DNA of 64,000 nucleotides, taken from the NCBI RefSeq assembly GCF_014529535.1, contig NW_023503493.1, forward strand, positions 16,834,001-16,898,000. The letters are read 5' to 3'. The translations under genes and the position numbers were made by a program. Within the stretch, counting starts at the first letter, position 1, and every line of letters starts with the position of its first letter. The notes beneath the pieces are model-generated. The model saw only the letters and a list, made by a program, of their open reading frames with translations. It was not told where the DNA came from and ran no database searches. Positions 23,130 to 35,384 of the stretch are shown piece after piece. Origin of the DNA: Bradysia coprophila (taxonomy: Eukaryota > Arthropoda > Insecta > Diptera > Sciaridae).

Positions 23130-24320
23130 AGCATCATCTTGACTGGAGCAATTTAGGTTTGCTTTTAGTAAATCGATCGGTATGTAGCATTACAAAAAGA
23201 AATATGTATGCAATCGGTGTTCGTGGTGAACATAACAAAAACGAAGATCACTTTTATGACAGTTTTTTTTGTTGTTAAAGAACATACCATAAAAGTACTA
23301 CCGGCATTTCAGACAAAAACAAAACTCATCACCAAGTCGCTGATTGAAAGAATGAGTTAATGAATAAGAAGAAGGTTACAATTTTTTATCATTTCTTTCA
23401 CTCTGTGGTACTACGCTCTGTTATATTATGACCTTAAAAATGGTATATCGTAGCCTGTAGCATCTACCTACAAATTTGAATTACATTTTCATTTCGTTCG
23501 TTGTTTCTCTTGACACCTATTTTGAATCGGTATTGTAGAACGTTTTGATGTCTTAAAGGACACTAGTAAGAGTATTCCTGTAAACACTTCAACTTCAACT
23601 GAAAAGAAACAGTGAAAAATACTGAGAAAAGTTTTAAGAATTGACCCTTCTGTAAATAATGATACGCTTGCCAAATGCGAAATCTGCATAAACTGAAGTT
23701 GATGAATTGGGAAAGTAAAAAGCCCTTAGATGATTAAGAGACAACTCGCCAAAACTTCGAACAGTAGGGATTCAAGCCGACAGCGATCCAAACGAGCTAT
23801 GGCTCAAATGAATCGTCGTTCAATTCGTGGAACAACTTTTTTGCTGGAAAAATTTTGTTGGGCTGACATGGCCCTTAGAAAAATTTTCTCTGGAGTTGTC
23901 GTGAAAATCGTTTTTTATCAATAGCTCCAATATGCAAAATGTGAATAATGTCAAATTGTGTACGTTTATGAAGGTCGATGAGCTGAATATTATTGACGAA
24001 CAAACGCCGAAGTTCGACCCACCCAGCCGCCACAACAAGTGAAAAACGTCGAAAAAACCGAAATTGTTAAAGGGCTCTGGGCGGTTGGGAAAGTTAGTAG
24101 CAGGAAGCTCTAACCCGGAGTTTTGTAGCTTACTTCTCGCCCTATCCATTGACACCCCACTCGACCATACTCACCGTCCCAGATAGAAATGGAGTTGATT
24201 TTTCACAATGTATCTCAACCAATCAAATTTTGGAAAATCTTCGAACTTTAAAGTTCCCCAAATAACGTTTTTACGAGCGAATGTTATTAATTATAGTTTT
24301 ACGAGATAATAGTCAGTAAT
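23130..24320. other. Intergenic DNA upstream of the mannosidase, no gene supported
   Basis: Short open frames on both strands carry no recognisable domain. Around 23730-24110 a forward reading frame runs with several stops and could be a decayed coding relic, but I cannot name it. Confidence 0.3.
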
Positions 24321-24569
24321 GGTTATTTGTGTACCTGTTTTGGACGATTGATTTTAGGCAATTTCGTGGACGAAGTCAGGCTTACAAGCGAAAGTGCCTT
24401 AAATCAGCCGTCCCAAACAGGTGCACATGTAAGTTTTCATGCAGAGGGCCGGAAACCCGAGAAAATTCGAAAAATTGCCCTCATTTTCGGCCCCGAAGCT
24501 CACTTCGTTCGGCCTACAATCCGCGAAATTGGCTAAAATCAATCGTCCAAAACAGGTACACAAATAACC
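24321..24569. mobile_element. MITE, family with GTACCTGTTTTGGACGATTG ends, copy 1
   Basis: The element is about 249 bp, with ends GGTTATTTGTGTACCTGTTT and its inverted match AAACAGGTACACAAATAACC. Related sequences occur at 41509-41620, about 46900-46953 and 47118-47240. It carries the stretch CACTTCGTTCGGCCTACAA, also seen in the 47 kb copy. Confidence 0.7.
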
Positions 24570-26935
24570 AATTTATAGATCAAGCTAAAAACTTTCGACA
24601 CAAAAAATTACAACAAAGATATCAACCGATCCCGCAAGTTCGAGATCAGATTCATATGTTCAGCAATTTACGGTTCGTTTTGCCATGATATTTTGCAATG
24701 AGACTACCTTCGCCTTATTGACAAAATCGCGAATGCGCACGTTGTTAGGCCACGCATTGGAATTCATTATCAAATCATATTTGTCGACAGGAACGATCAC
24801 CTTGTATTGTAAGAAATTCATGTCATCAACAGACCGGATCTTCAATTCGTCCGCCAAGTAATTTGCTTAATAGATAGTCAATGGAGATGCTTTTGCCAAT
24901 ATTTGAAACAACGACCATTTTCACGGGATCAACGACAGGGTTATACTGTTAATTATGTGTTATCGACAGTATCGAGAAACTAGGGGATGATCTTTACTTA
25001 GTGTATTGTTATTATAGAAAATGGTGCACACATGTGTCGAAACAAATGAAGTAACAGATTTTCTATCAAACATTACGGAATGCATTAATTAAATGAAGTA
25101 ATAGTTAGATCGATTACATCGCGAAACGTCTGCTGTTTCTATAAGGTTACAAATTCAGACGTGGAACAAGAAGTCAGTTTAGCTCATATCAAATATGGAT
25201 ATAAAATCAACAGATAATTTCTAAAACTTGTGGAGAATCATATACATGAAACTTTTCATGAACAAAAAATAATAAAAAATGAAGTCAAGTCTACGAACAG
25301 CCTAAAATTTCCAACTACAAACGTTAAAAGCATGAGCAAATTTCAAATTTCAGTTCTAAAATTCTACTACTTCATACTTATACCACATTATCTTCAAAAC
25401 ATAGATTGACGACCATTAAAAATTTTCATCGAAACAACGTCATGTGTGTGATGAGTAATTTTTGCTTTAGTAACTGGTTCTGTTCAACGTTTTTTTACAA
25501 GCCTTTTAACACATCCATAAAAGCAAATTTAATAGAACCTTCAGCATTCTATTTTCTTACTTTTTTCTATATCATTTACACACACTCAAAATGTCTTATC
25601 AAGACAATGTGTAACACTACCAATCGGATGTAGACTTAAACCTCCTCGCACACATTTTACTCGTTATCACACTTTAATTGTATTAATTTTCTATGTCTAT
25701 AAACTCTTCGAAAACGAAGAATATGTGAACAAAATCCAATGTATTTTCATGTTTTACGCGCATCGCTAAAAAGATAACACTCACTCAGCTCCGAAATGAA
25801 ATAAATTTATTAATTGTGTATTTTTTCACATCAGCCAGCGGTGATAAAGACAACAAGCGCAATTTTATTGTATATCCAACTCATTGGTAATAAATATTTT
25901 GATTTCAAATTATTTTGTCGTTCATAAGAGTTCTAAGTGTTGAATAACGCGAGCCGCGGCTAATTTTTGTTTACTTTCATTTTTGTTGAGCAGACAGTAG
26001 AAGTGATCTAACTCTTCCGGACATAAAGGTTAGTGACTAATACTATAAATAGTAAATTAGCCGCAAAATTCTTTCAAAATGAGCCTCAAATTGATAAGTG
26101 GTGCTTCAAAGCAATATCAAATCAGATCATTTATCTATGAGACAATTAGGATCATCCCATTGATAGCACACTGCTTACGAACAACACACCTGCTGCCGTA
26201 TGTGCACTTCACAACCAAATTGATATTTTTTTTTTATTAACATTTTATACATTTCTAACATTTTTCATTTTTTTGAGGTGTCCTAAATTGACAAGTCTCC
26301 ACTTTTATCTTAAATTTCTCCTCGATTTTGGAACTATGTATTAAGAAATCACTTTTTTTAAGAATAAAAACGCAGAGTTGACCCACGTGAACCGTGAGGT
26401 GCTGAACTCCGACTAACGAGAAGCGGGGCTCTTGGCCCCTCGGTAAACAAATAACTCCTTCATGTCGGTACGCTTATCACCCAAATATTGATCAAGTGAA
26501 CCGATTCGAGCTTGCTACCCCTATATCCTAAGTTTTGTGAATAGATTCATAGATTGTCTAGCACATTTGAACAGTTTTTTAGGAAAAGAGACCTTCCGTC
26601 TTCTGTGACAACATATTGGTGGTAACTGTAGCGACCGACATGCATTGTGTTTAGTTCCTTGTACTACGTATTTGAAAATGTATTCGTGATGACAATTTTC
26701 TTTTTCTTTTTATATTTTCTAGCACGTCAGAGTAAAATAAACCAGGCAGTAGCGGTTTCATTTTCGAAACGTCAAATAAGGGACCTAATACACTGTATGA
26801 AAATGAGGTTAACTTTGCTCTGTCGTGTTTCTAGGCTCACGTTCTAAATATTTCCAGACCCTGCATTGAATTATATCTGTTTTACCATGCAATTTGTACC
26901 CATTGCCGTGGCCTCGGCCGTGGCATTTCATCTGA
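24570..26935. other. Intergenic AT-rich DNA with one possible coding relic
   Basis: On the minus strand at 24660-24857, 65 codons are open and the residues (for example NSNAWPNNVRIRDFV) look protein-like, faintly like nucleic-acid-binding proteins of retroelements. It has no clear start or splice partner, so I leave it as a possible relic. The rest shows no gene. Confidence 0.3.
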
Positions 26936-26939
26936 TTTA

Positions 26940-28380
26940 TTACGTCAGTAACAATGATTTCATGTTGTTCATAAAATAAATTACGTCATCAATTTCAAAG
27001 TAGCCATTTAATTCAACCTCTTGTAATAATGGCAAAATTTTCATCAATCTACGCAAACTCAATGGTCCTGGCACGCAGGTTACACTTAAGTTTAACATAC
27101 TTCGATGCCTCAAAATGTAATCGTAAAACATTTCGGGGGATTCTGTTAAAGTAAATGTGTTATTAGCTTAGAATTGTAGGTTAAATAACTTATTTTTAAT
27201 TGATATAAATTATTATTCTGTAGAATGAAAGTGTAAACAGAATATCCCAAAATGTCTGCTTGATTTTATATCTCACTTTAGCTAAAAGCTGTAATTTGAA
27301 TGAGACTAAAAGAATATCCCGATCCATTCTAATTCATTCTAATTCATTGGATTCTTACTAAGATTCTAATAAGTGGGATGGCAAGAATATTTTTCAATAA
27401 ATTGTATAAATTAAATAAAATATTTTTTTCAATGATAAATCTTCTTTTTATTAAAACATGATACTTTTTTCTCAAAATTGCACACGGTCTATTCCTTTAA
27501 GTTATCAAATGAAAATGGTATACTAGGCCACGAAAATATATAACATGAAGGATATAAAATTTCTAACTTATTTACAATTTTCAAATGAAAATGTGTAACG
27601 AAATCCGTATCTATCGAGAGCATTCTATTCAACTTTATTTCATTTAAATTAATAAAAGAGTCGAACATAGATACGCTGTGAAATATTGCGTTGTACCACG
27701 ACAGAGTAAAGTTTATTTTACTCTGCCGTGGTTGTACGGAACGGCAAAACTGCAATTGTTGAATGGATTGTTGAAGTGGTGCATCGGTATACGGACACTC
27801 AATCAATTATAATTTCTAAATGATCAAGGATCGGAACATCTCTTTCTATAGCTGCAAGTTCATCCATTTTTGTACAATGATATGTTAGACGCCGCATTTT
27901 CGGACATAATGCAATTAATGAAACGTTTTTACAATCAGATGATTGAAGACAGACGCTATGAATATTTGGAAATGGTTTGACAAAGTGATCTCATGATCCC
28001 CCCGGCAAATCCTTTCCTAAAAGTGTGATTTCAGTCAACGAATCAACACAGTATTCTTTAACACAGAATATTAGATGATTAAAGTTAGACATTAAAATTA
28101 GTTAAACAACTCACATAGTCAATCAATCTGTGAAACAATTCAATTTCTAATCGGGATACCAAATGATCAAAACAGCGTAATAGCTGAAACATAGTTTTTA
28201 AGTTTGCTGTTGTAATGTGATGCTCTCCCTTACGACCATTGTAATCCGGATGAGAAGTGAAGCCAAAGATTCTTAAGAATCTTTTTCTACATGGAATCTT
28301 CAATTTAACTGCCGAGAAATGTCAAACAACTTACAACACACGAAAATTTTCCAATCATTTCAATCTCCTTTAAATGTAGA
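26940..28380 (-). pseudogene. Leucine-rich-repeat (F-box-like) gene, probably decayed
   Basis: Minus-strand segments read as LRR-type protein: HLKEIEMIGKFS and FHRLIDYV upstream (28380-28110), CVDSLTEITLLGKDLPGG to PILDHLEIII (28055-27805), NLNEIKLNRMLSID (27806-27489) and LPLLQEVELNGYFEID (27131-26940). The pattern resembles F-box/LRR substrate adaptors. Breaks argue for decay: a frame shift near 28325, an in-frame TGA near 28003 just after GGGGGGATCA, and a stop near 27796 where the reading frame changes. Some breaks might instead be unrecognised introns; a GT...AG intron of about 60 bp near 28060-28120 is plausible. No F-box was found. Confidence 0.4.
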
Positions 28381-28518
28381 CTTAGCTAGCATAGTATACA
28401 TAATAATTTAAACGGGATAACCAATGGCACTCGTTCGAAACAATAAAACCTTCCCCGAAACACACATAACATCTGTCTTAGGTAGACATGGGGAAGCGAT
28501 GTCATGCACACAGGGCGT

Positions 28519-28720
28519 GGGGTAATTTGGCACACGATGTTAAAACAACGTATTTTTCAACTACGTAAAAGGTGAACTCGCACACGATTTTTCGATACCA
28601 AAATTTTGTGAAAGGAGTCATTAAGTCGATGACATGGCTAAAAAGCATTTGCAGCAATAAACTTGCGTGTACGAGTTCACCTATGACTTAGTTCTTTTGG
28701 CACCGTGTGCCAGATTCCCC
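28519..28720. mobile_element. MITE-like inverted repeat element
   Basis: The ends GGGGTAATTTGGCACACG and, inverted, GGGGAATCTGGCACACGG enclose about 200 bp. A second inner inverted pair is GGTGAACTCGCACACG with CGTGTACGAGTTCACC. No coding content is seen. The superfamily is not evident from the flanks. Confidence 0.6.
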
Positions 28721-29545
28721 GATACCGCACACATACATGTGCTTTGACACAGAGTTATACTCGGCTTGTCATGACGTAAATCTCAAAAAAGTTCTGTGAA
28801 ATTCTGCTAAAAATGTTATTTACGATGGCCCACGATTATCATCCTATAATATTGGTCTGTAGAGTACTTTACCTTAGCTTAACAATAAACCGACACGTTT
28901 CGGAATTAGTATTTGATAATTTTACATGCTTTTACATTTTACATCCCTTCTGGGCTTGAAAATTCTCCAAAGTTCCTACCAACTGCCCTGTTGCAAACTT
29001 CAGTCACTTTGCCAATTTATTATTTTTTGTAATAAATTAATTCTCTTTATTCTGACGGCGCATTAAATTGTCATAATGAAATTTCAAGTAAATAAATAAG
29101 AAATGATTCACCCATTTCCCTGATAATTTCAACGACTTGTTGTTAGACCGTTAGAAATAAAACGACATGATAATATCACATGCGAATATGTATATAACTA
29201 TAACATTCAATACCTCAAAAAGATAATTATCGCACAATTGCGATAAAAGTGAGCTACGACATCCGAAATTCTTGCTGAATAAAAATATATGCCAACTCAT
29301 CTCAAATGGCCCATAACCCCTCGATATGATGAGTTGAAAATATGAAAAATGTTGAGTCAGTTCGCGGACATATAATTGTTAGATAAAAAACAGCACAGAC
29401 TCGTCAATCATACTAAGTAAAAGTTTAAAAATTCTCTTAAATTTCCAGCATTTCAGCGATAAACGATAATGAATTATGACAATATAGTGCTCACCTCCAG
29501 CCATAATCATACTTGCACAGAGTACTAACCTTAATTTCCTCCGAA

Positions 29546-30073
29546 ATGGAAAAGTTGAACGTCAACAAGAATCCCACACTCGAAGTTATATCCGAAATAG
29601 AGCCTCACTCGTACAATGCTGGACGAACGAGTTACAGCCGGCAAGCACAAATGACTACTGCGAACGGTTATAGAACTTCAACCAATCCATTGCCATTGCA
29701 AGCACACGGTGGCCGCACCAATCAAGGATACACTGGTAGTTCACAAAGTAGCATTAATCGGGATTCACAAAATAGCATTAATCGGGATGGCAGTTCGCCG
29801 AGCGTTGGAGGGTATGTTATACGTTTTCGATAACATTATCGCTTCGATAGGATGGCTTACATATTAATTGATTGTAGAGTTTACCGCGAACAATATTGGA
29901 TATGCTCCGAGCCTTTGCGATGTAGAAATTGGACGAAACGAGAACGAATTTTATTTATCGTTTTATTTGCTCTGTCCACGATTGTTTTGGGATTAGTTGC
30001 TGCTATTTCATTGATCACACGGAGTCATGAAGACAATCAACAGTCGCCGCCCGGTTGGTTTCCGTGGTTATAG
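29546..30073 (+). CDS. Small single-pass membrane protein, two exons
   Basis: Exons 29546-29811 and 29878-30073 join in phase to 153 residues, with a 66 bp GT/AG intron. The first exon is Ser/Asn/Gln-rich and hydrophilic, with a near repeat (SSINRDS / NSINRDG), and is likely cytosolic. The second has Cys residues, a basic NWTKRERILF flank and one hydrophobic segment (IVLFALSTIVLGLVAAISLI, residues about 117-136), then a short polar tail ending PPGWFPWL. The arrangement looks like a type II membrane protein; the pre-membrane part is reminiscent of the N-terminus of neprilysin-like M13 peptidases, but no peptidase domain follows before the stop. ATG 29546 is the first in-frame ATG. The family is not firmly recognised. 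Confidence 0.6.
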
Positions 30074-30544
30074 GGATAGATGGTAATTTCTATAAAAATA
30101 TTTTTTAACGTTTGACTTGACTAAGTGTTGTGTTGTATTAGATTTTGATAGATCGTAGAGATAGTTAGTCGTTAGCTTTGATGTTAGTAAATAATGGAGA
30201 GAGTCGATCAGTAAAATATGTTTTGTTCATTTCTATATTGGTGGTCCGTCTTTTCGTTGATGTCATCTCTGATATACTATCTGATAGAGTAAGGTTCAGG
30301 TTCTATCCGACTGACTATTCTATGTATCTTGCTCAAATGCATAAGGTAAGGTAGACAGATCTTTGATTCTAAATTCATCCATTTAAATCATACTCGTTTA
30401 TTCCCTTGACTGTAAGTCATGGGTTTTACAAAAGAAAATACAACGTACGTAACACGTTCACTATGATTAAAAATGTATGGGAATGTGATGAAAAAACGTT
30501 AAATGTTAAAATTTTGTGCCCTTTGTTAACACGATAACGTAAAT

Positions 30545-30890
30545 CTCAACCGATTTTCAAAAACTTTTTTTTTATCGACGATGTATTGAAATCCTCAGGT
30601 CAAGTTCGAAAATGGGCGGTATCGGTTCAACCATCTGGTGGTAGTTCTCGAAAGAAGCTTTTTCTGCTCTTTGTTAACACGATATAACTGGAGCAAAGTT
30701 CAACAGATTCTCAAAAACATTTTTTTATTCGACGAAGTATTGAAATCCTCAGGTCACGTTCGAAAATGGGTATGGTATCGGTTCAACCATCTGGTGGTAG
30801 TTCTCGAAAGAAGCCTTTTCTGCTCTTTGTTAACATAACAACTAGACTAATTCTCAACCGATTTTTAAAAAAAATGTTTGGTGGAGAATG
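30545..30890. repeat. Tandem repeat of about 155 bp
   Basis: Two adjacent units share TTGAAATCCTCAGGTCA, GGTATCGGTTCAACCATC and TGGTGGTAGTTCTCGAAAG with few differences, and a partial third unit follows. Weaker copies of the same phrases recur at about 31190-31330. A 66-codon open frame runs across the junction but is a product of the repeat. Confidence 0.7.
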
Positions 30891-31019
30891 GAATTAATTC
30901 CTAAGGTTAGGTTCCAAGATAGATTATGTTGCTAACAGAATTGTTGTATCTATTTCAATAGTATTTTTTTCTTGTTATGTGACTTTGTCTTGTTAACAAA
31001 ACCGAATAAATATAGAACA

Positions 31020-32560
31020 ACAATTAACGAGTGTAAAGTTTGTGGCGAGCGAAGCGAGGGCCGAAAATCACACGAGTTTAAGTTTCATTAGTGTATAGAC
31101 AACGTTTCGAAGATTTTCAATGAAACTAACCAGAATTAAATCTTCAATGAGAGAATTATTAGACCGTTCTAAAAGTTCTTCTCCTAAATATGTTTTGTGA
31201 GTAATTCTCAATAGAAGCCTTTTCTACTCTTGGTTAACACGATAACTGGAGTAATCTCAACGGATTGGTTCAACAATCTGGGAGTAGTTCTCAAAAGAAG
31301 CCTTTTCTACTCTTTATTAAAACGATCTAGAGTCTTGTTATTTGATTTTTCCTTGTAAACAAAGCCGAATAAACAGAACCAACATTAATGAGTGTGAAGT
31401 TTGCGGCCAGAGCGAAGCAAGGGCCGCAATTCACACGACTCGTTTATTGTAAATTTTATTGTAAACATACGCCATTAATTACCGGGCATTTTATAATATA
31501 CAAAATTGAATTTCAATGAAATAAATCAATAAATCATTGTCAATAAAATTACTGTTGAGAAGCTCAGACAAACAGTCAAGGGATCTGACCCAACCAACAG
31601 GTGGGACCTAGTTTTTCAACAATAACGGATACAATGTGTTACCAATATACCGTGATTACAAATGAGACACTCGGTCAATAAGACACATATTGTCCTACTA
31701 TGATATCAATTTACCTTAATTGGTTTGATGTTGTTGTTTAATTGTGCTATTCTATTAAGTCGTGTGATTTAAGCCAAAAAAAACGTATGTAACGTTCGTT
31801 GCACAAGCTTATCATCGTTAGACAATTAGCGAGACCCGTACAAATCGGACGCACATTTCGAAACGAAACTCACAGAAGCCTTTGCCTTGCCACATTCTTT
31901 TCTTTTTTATGTTGCTCTAATTAAATTGTTGAACTCAAACTAGAAAACTCATGCACGTCGTACAGGCTTTTTGGAAGAGTATATGCAGCATCTCTAGCAG
32001 ACAGACATATAAAAATAATGATTGTCGCAATAAAATGTAATTCAATAAAAAGATGTTTGAATGTCGATTACTGGAGAACCTGTATTGTCGTCATAATTAT
32101 GTATTTGTTATGATACGGAGACAGATGCGGTCTGGCAGATGCGTATAAAAAAGACCACGAGCACAATATTAACGAACTTGTTTTGAATATGAACTTGATG
32201 ACACGCGATGTTCATTTGGAAATTATGTTCTAAATTCTCCCTTTTTGTTTTGTTGAATTACGGTTAATCATTCTGCTATCGACAGGAACGACAAAAATAA
32301 GCGATGTCCTACGTTTCATGTGATCTTAACTTTATTGTTAAACAAATGAATTAAAAGATTTTGCATCAGACATTAAGCGATTTGAACAGCAGAACAGTCA
32401 TTTTTGAAAATTTAAAATTTTGCAGTGCCATACGTTGTGTTACATACATGTGTGTTAATCAATGGAACACATGTTGCATGCGTAGCTTGAAATATTTTCA
32501 ATTTGATCATGACCTTAACGTGGTGTCATATCGAAAATTGAACCAATGAATATGCCAATA
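31020..32560. other. Intergenic DNA with short dispersed repeats
   Basis: The phrase GTTTGTGGCGAGCGAAGCGA near 31040 recurs with changes near 31396, both followed by text like GGGCCG..TCACACGA, so a 50-60 bp direct repeat is present. No gene is seen to 32560. Confidence 0.35.
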
Positions 32561-32571
32561 CAACGTAGAAT

Positions 32572-35376
32572 TAGAACTGTGCGCCGGCCGGCTCAGCCGG
32601 TAGCCGCCGCCGATACATTCTCAGCCGCCATTAGCCGACGTTTGGTCGGCGGCTATATCGGCTGAAATCCTCATCAAAGTTTGTTGAAGAAATGGTCGAA
32701 AAACATTCAGGTCATTCAGCCAGACAGACGTAGATCAGAAAATGAGGGCGACCGTGAGATTCACTATATACTACTATAACTTGCTGGTAATTTAAAGGTC
32801 GACAATATCCGATTTTTTGGAAGAACTATACGGTTCATTTACTTTTGTACAAATCGATTGACTTTTGTACAAATTAAATTCTTTTTTGTACACAAAAAAT
32901 GACATTTTGTACTTAAAATTTCCATTTTATACCATCCATTTTGTACTAAAAAAAAACCATTTCGTACTTACAAATTACTTTATGAACACAAAATGTAATT
33001 GTTTGTACACTGAAAAATTGGCGGAAATGTGCCACAGTGTACATAAAAAAAAAACATTGTACCCAAGTTGCATTCATCAACCACTTTTTTAGCGACGCTA
33101 TCGCTACCGCTAATTCATTGGATTCGCTTAGTAAAATTAAATGAGAGCGCTAATCCCCCGAACATTCAAGGGGGGATGCTCCCCCCTTGACCCCCCTCTG
33201 CGGGGGCTGCCGCCCCTCGACCCCGCTTTTTTATTTTTTCAATTTCTTCACGGCCTGCGGTGCTGACTCTTCCATAAAAATAATAACATTAATAACATTT
33301 GCGATGGTGTACGTTCTTATATGGATCAAGTGATTTATAATTACAACCAGTTACAATTTCTATATCTTCCAGTTACAATAAAACTTGATATATGATCTAA
33401 CCTACTCGATATAGTTGAATATACTCGGTCGGATATAGTCGAAGATACTTGGATACAGATGAATAGTCTCAGATATGGTCGAATAGTCGAATATATTCGG
33501 ATAAGTCCAAATAGTCGAATATACTCGGATACAATCGAATAGTCGAATATACTCGGATACAATCGAACAGTCGAATATACTCGGATAAAGTCAAATAGTC
33601 GAATATCTCGGATACAATCGAATAGTCGGATACAGTCAAATAGTCGAATACACTCGGATACAATCGAATAGTCGAATATACTCGGATACAATCGAATATA
33701 CTCGGATACAGTCGAATAGTCTCGGGTATAGTCGAACAGTTGAAAATACTCGGATATAGTCGAATATACTCGGATACAATTGAATAGTCGAATTTACTCG
33801 GATACAATCGAATAGTCGAATATACTCGGATACAATCGAATAGTCGAATATACTCGGATACAATCGAATAGTCGAATATACTCGGATACAATCGAATAGT
33901 CGAATATACTCAGATACAATCGAATAGTCGGAACCATTCAAATAGTCTAATACACTCGGATACAATCGAATAGTCGAATATACTCGGATACAATCGAATA
34001 GTCGGATACAGTCGAATAGTCTCGGGTATAGTCGAAGAGTTGATAATACTCGGATATAGTCGAATATTTTCGGATACAATCGAATAGTCGAATATACTTG
34101 GATATAGTCGAATATACTCGGATACGGTCAAATAGTCGAATATACTCGGATACAATCGAATAGTCGAATAGTTAGATGCAATCGGATGCAATCGAATAGT
34201 CGAATATACTTGGATACAATCGAATATACTCGGATACAGTCGAATAGTCAGATACAGTCGAATACACTCGGATACAATCGAATAGTCGAATATACTCGGA
34301 TACAGTCGAATAGTCGGATACAGTCGAATAGTCGGATACAGTCGAATAGTCTCGGGTATAGTCGAACAGTTGAAAATACTCGGATATAGTCGAATATACT
34401 CGGATACAATTGAATAGTCGAATTTATTCGGATACAATCGAATAGTCGAATAGTTGGATGCAGTCGAAAAGTCTCGGATATAGTCGAATATTTGAAAATA
34501 CTCGGATGTAGTCGAAAATACTCGGATTAGTCGAACATACTAGGATTTAGTCGAATATACGCGATGTACTCGACTGTACTCGGACATACTTAAATATAGT
34601 TGGATATAGAATTTGTTTTCTGATGTTTTCAGCTGTGGCCAATTTTGCTCATACAGATACAATGTTTTTTTTATGTACACTGTGGCACTTTTCAGCCAAT
34701 TTTTCAGTGTACAAACAATTACATTTTGTGTTCATAAAGTAATGTTTACGTACGAAATGGTTTTGTTTTAGTACAAAATGGATGGTACAAAATGGAAATT
34801 TTAAGTACAAAATGTCATTTTTTGTGTACAAAAAAGAATTTAATTTGTACAAAGGTCATTCGATTTGTACAAATAAAATTAAACCGAACTATACTAAGGA
34901 AATGCCGACACTTTTTATGTTGGCAAAAAGAATACTGTCTAATCCGATGACTAGTATCATTGCTGGATTAGTAGAAAGTCGAGCCTTTTGCTAAGCAATG
35001 TAAAAAAATCGCTTAAAAAAATCCGTTATACGTGCCGGTACCACATCAGTGAACTTATCCGCTGTGAAATAGTGAAATCTCCAAACAGGTCAAGTTCAGG
35101 TTCGAAACTGAATTCAATTTAGGTCTGAACATTCTCTTCTACATCACTAAGATGTACAACAAAGAGCAACCTTCTTCTACAAACTACACTTTCTTTGAAA
35201 TTTCTTTCGACGAACTTCAATAAATTGAGTTTTTGAAAATTTTTGGATCTTTAATTCAGTTATATTGATTTAGCCGCCGCCGCCGACGACGAATTTTTTG
35301 ACGTAGCCGGCCGCCGATATCCACCGGCCTCAAATTAGCCGCCGATCTCATCGGCTGAGACCGGCGCACAGTTCTA
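32572..35376. mobile_element. 2.8 kb hAT-like foldback element enclosing a minisatellite
   Basis: The ends TAGAACTGTGCGCCGG and the exact inverse CCGGCGCACAGTTCTA are flanked by a perfect 8 bp duplication CGTAGAAT (32564-32571 and 35377-35384), the hallmark of hAT insertion. Inside come GC-rich 'GCCGCCG' blocks near both ends, then a second inverted pair (32844-33060 against 34660-34890) with runs of TTTTGTACAAA/GTACAAAATG motifs. A GC-hairpin block lies at 33150-33230, and the minisatellite 33405-34610 is in the centre. No transposase is seen, so it would depend on a related hAT enzyme. Confidence 0.82.
33405..34610. repeat. Minisatellite, 28 bp period plus shorter variants
   Basis: The repeating phrase is TCGGATACAATCGAATAG followed by TCGAATATAC; shorter TCGGATACAGTCGAATAG units are interspersed, and higher-order copies of larger blocks can be seen (for example the TCTCGGGTATAGTCGAA block near 33720, 34020 and 34350). 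Units become more diverged toward 34500-34610. Since 28 is not a multiple of three and the unit has no stop in one direction, long minus-strand open frames arise in all three frames. They are not genes. Confidence 0.9.
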
Positions 35377-35384
35377 CGTAGAAT

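Noticed and set aside
24660-24857. Minus-strand 65-codon frame with protein-like text
   Set aside because: Suggestive of a retroelement remnant but too short and without partners; listed only as a possible relic.
33341-34437. Four overlapping minus-strand open frames of 116-175 codons made of YPSIFDYSIVSEYIRLFD-like repeats
   Set aside because: They follow directly from a 28 bp minisatellite without stops in that direction. All three frames are open and none has a gene context.
33405-34610. Regular 28 bp repeats as a CRISPR array
   Set aside because: Units are contiguous with no unique spacers, and the genome is eukaryotic.
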